DNA of 64,000 bases from positions 1,860,001 through 1,924,000 of the forward strand of contig CAWICB010000007.1 of assembly GCA_963834515.1 (NCBI GenBank), given 5' to 3'. Shown one piece after another: positions 62,047 to 64,000 of this stretch; positions within the stretch are counted from its first letter, which is position 1; each line of letters opens with the position of its first letter. Source of the DNA: RYN-230 sp963834515. Its GTDB lineage: Bacteria; Actinomycetota; Actinomycetes; Streptosporangiales; Streptosporangiaceae. The notes below the pieces were generated by a model. The model saw only the letters and a program-made list of their open reading frames with translations, had not been told where the DNA came from and did not search any database. The position numbers and the translations under genes were made by a program.

Positions 62047-62279
62047 GCGCTGGCCATCCCGGCCACGCTCCTGCGAGCAGTCGCAGCGCCAGGTCCCGGC
62101 CTGCGGCACGAGAAGACCCGGCCGGCACAACCCCTTCGTCCCCCGAGCGATGAGGGCCGCCGTGCTCAGCGCCGCTAAGCAGAGCGGGCTAATCTGCGTA
62201 CGCTCACGGCAGTGATTGACACGCCGCCCTAGCGCGCCGAGTCGGCGATCAGCCGCCACGCCAGGCTCGAAGCTCGAGT
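62047..62279. other. Intergenic stretch before the IS110 element
   Basis: No convincing frame. The left border of the IS110 element is not recognisable, since the family lacks terminal inverted repeats, so part of this may belong to the element. Confidence 0.4.
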
Positions 62280-62590
62280 CACGCTGGGTGACCGGACGGG
62301 TCGGCGGCCTGGACACGAGATCCGCCTAATTGTTGGCAGGCGTTGCGGGGCCTGGCCGGGATGGCAGTGAGCCGGGGGTCGTAGCGTTGAGAGGTCCCCG
62401 GTGGGCTTGGCTCTCGAACCGCCTGCTGGCCCCCCTTGGTGAGGGCTTGGCTTTTTAACGACGTGCCAGCGTGCCGGGGCCTCGCCGTGGCGTGGCTCAA
62501 AAGAGGGGCGAGCGCCAATGCGATCCCTGGAATTAGGCGTGCCCGCCACGGTCTTCGTTCCCCAGGTCACGGGATAGGGAGGAGGTCATT
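62280..62590 (+). ncRNA. Candidate IS110 bridge-RNA region
   Basis: IS110-group elements encode a structured guide (bridge) RNA in the non-coding left end upstream of the recombinase. This gene-free stretch directly upstream of the transposase can fold: CCGGGG (62372-62377) pairs with CCCCGG (62396-62401) around an 18-nt internal loop, and further short stems flank it. Guide loops could not be assigned without the donor and target junctions. Confidence 0.3.
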
Positions 62591-62593
62591 GCC

Positions 62594-63871
62594 GTGGTGG
62601 CAGTGATGATCGGGATCGATCCGCACAAGGCCTCGCACACCGCCGTGGTGATCAGTGCGGCCGAGGAGCGGCTGGGCCAGCTGCGGGTGGGCGCCTCGGC
62701 TGCCCAGGCGGACCGGCTACTGGCGTGGGCGCAGGCGTGGCCGGAGCGGACCTGGGCGGTGGAAGGCGCTGGCGGGGTGGGCCACCTGCTGGCCCAGCAG
62801 CTGCTGGCGGCGGGTGAGCGGGTGCTGGACGTGCCACCCAAGCTAGCCGCCCGGGTGCGGCTGCTCGCGACGGGAGACATCAACAAGAACGATCCCAACG
62901 ATGCCCGCTCGGTGGCGGTCGCGGCGCTGCGCTCCAACGATATCCGGGAGGCCCAGCGTGATGATCACGCGGCGGTGCTCAAGGTGTGGTCCAAGCGCTA
63001 CCGGGATCTGGGCCGGATCCGCACCCAGGCCGCCTGCCGGTTGCACCAGGTGCTGTGCGAGCTGATCCCTGGCGGCGTCAGCAAGGAGATCACCGCGAGC
63101 CAGGCCACGCACATCCTGGCATCGATCACACCCGCCGACGCGGTTGCGGCTGCCCGCTGCGAGCTCGCCGCCGAGCTCACCGGGGATCTGCGCGGCATCG
63201 ACGCCCGGCTGCGCGACACCAGGAAGAAGCTCGCCACGGCGGTCGCCGCAGCCGGGACCAGCCTGACCGGGCTGTTTGGGGTCGGCCCGGTCATCGCCGC
63301 CACGGTCGTCGGCGACGTCCGCCAGGTGTCCCGCTTCCCCGGCCGGGATCACTTCGCCGCCTACGACGGCACCGCGCCCATTGAGGTGTCGTCCGGGGGC
63401 CGGAAGGTCTACCGGCTGTCGCGGCGCGGCAACCGCCGCCTCAACCATGCCATCCACATGGCCGCGGTCACCCAGATCCGCTACCGGCACAGCCAGGGCC
63501 GGGCCTATTACGACAAAAAGCTGGCCGAGGGCAAGACCCCGAAAGAGGCGCTCCGCTGCCTGAAACGGCAGATCAGCGATGCCATCTTCGCCTGCCTCCA
63601 GGCCGACGCCCGGCGCGCCGCCACGGCGAAGAGCCCGGGAGGGCAACCGGGGAACCACTCTGCATCCAGGGCGGCCGGCTCACACCCCCGCCACCGGCTC
63701 TTCGGACAAGCCACTCCCGGGCCTGCCACCCACCCTACGACCGCCACTGCTGCCTTTCCCGCACCGCCGCCATCTCGTGCGAGCGGGCGGCCGGGTCAAG
63801 GACCGGGCGAAGCCCGGCCGCGCAGCGGCGCCCACAGGGCGTCCTCGACGCGGCCACCCGCGAGCCGATAA
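62594..63871 (+). CDS. IS110-family transposase (DEDD recombinase)
   Basis: 425 residues. The N-terminal DEDD domain opens VMIGIDPHKASHTAVVISAA (first Asp), with WAVEGAGGVGHLLAQQLLAA (Glu) and INKNDPNDARSVAVAALRSN (DxxD). The C-terminal Tnp20 domain has LTGLFGVGPVIAATVVGDV and FAAYDGTAPIEVSSGGRKV with the serine nucleophile region RRGNRRLNHAIHMAAVTQIR. About 70 extra low-complexity residues at the C-terminus suggest run-on past the usual end. GTG 62594 follows GGGAGGAGG. Confidence 0.93.
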   Translation: MVAVMIGIDPHKASHTAVVISAAEERLGQLRVGASAAQADRLLAWAQAWPERTWAVEGAGGVGHLLAQQLLAAGERVLDVPPKLAARVRLLATGDINKNDPNDARSVAVAALRSNDIREAQRDDHAAVLKVWSKRYRDLGRIRTQAACRLHQVLCELIPGGVSKEITASQATHILASITPADAVAAARCELAAELTGDLRGIDARLRDTRKKLATAVAAAGTSLTGLFGVGPVIAATVVGDVRQVSRFPGRDHFAAYDGTAPIEVSSGGRKVYRLSRRGNRRLNHAIHMAAVTQIRYRHSQGRAYYDKKLAEGKTPKEALRCLKRQISDAIFACLQADARRAATAKSPGGQPGNHSASRAAGSHPRHRLFGQATPGPATHPTTATAAFPAPPPSRASGRPGQGPGEARPRSGAHRASSTRPPASR

Positions 63872-64000
63872 TGCCTGCGGCCGGGAAAGGAACACGCCCG
63901 GGACACGGCAGCTACCGGGCCAGAGACCCCCCCGTTCCCGCATCACAGCAGCGCTCCCTCCCCCCTTGACCTTGAAACAAAGAGGCGTTCGATATGGGTG
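63872..64000. other. Right flank of the IS110 gene, cut by the window edge
   Basis: No coding sequence seen. It probably contains the right end of the element; the exact border is not recognisable. Confidence 0.4.

Overview
The window is about 70% GC with strong third-position G/C, and it carries LAL-type LuxR regulators, ECF sigma factors, a MmyB-like XRE fragment, a DesK/DesR-type two-component pair, a cytochrome P450 and IS256, IS1380 and IS110 transposases. This points to an actinomycete chromosome. I cannot name the genus from sequence alone. No rRNA, tRNA or CRISPR array was seen.

Layout. (1) 1-9.5 kb: two LAL regulators (one cut by the window edge, one internally deleted), an FMN reductase, a doubly damaged MFS exporter, an NmrA-like oxidoreductase and a ferredoxin reductase. 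These are followed by a minus-strand four-gene operon: 6-pyruvoyltetrahydropterin-synthase family protein, methyltransferase, glycosyltransferase and SDR. (2) 9.6-19.9 kb: PrsW-type membrane protease, UvrA-like ABC protein, MBL hydrolase and SDR that share a 34-bp upstream element, AlkA-like glycosylase, a beta-propeller glycosidase-like protein with a small coupled partner, a RecQ-like helicase, and a MarR plus ECF sigma unit. (3) 20-36 kb: metabolic oxidoreductases and hydrolases, a protein with a perfect 18-bp tandem repeat, a GH2 plus FAD-oxidase operon, an EVE-domain gene stopped by one nonsense codon, and a collapsed ECF sigma gene. (4) 36-42 kb: an ABC-2 exporter followed by a DesK/DesR pair in which the kinase is frameshifted, then a flavin amine oxidase. 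(5) 42-59 kb: a mobile-element-rich, decayed region with two IS256-type elements, one IS1380 element, gene relics, a P450, a DUF3500 protein, an amidohydrolase and a GIY-YIG protein. (6) 59-64 kb: a class-A-beta-lactamase-like lipoprotein, a DUF2975/XRE operon with three evenly spaced palindromic operators in its promoter, and an IS110 element.

Two themes stand out. Gene decay is heavy: about a dozen genes are broken by internal deletion, frameshift or nonsense mutation, often with both ends still recognisable. Several regulatory architectures can also be read directly: the three-operator promoter at 61994-62046, the 34-bp element shared by the MBL and SDR genes, and a hairpin that would bury the IS1380 transposase ribosome-binding site.
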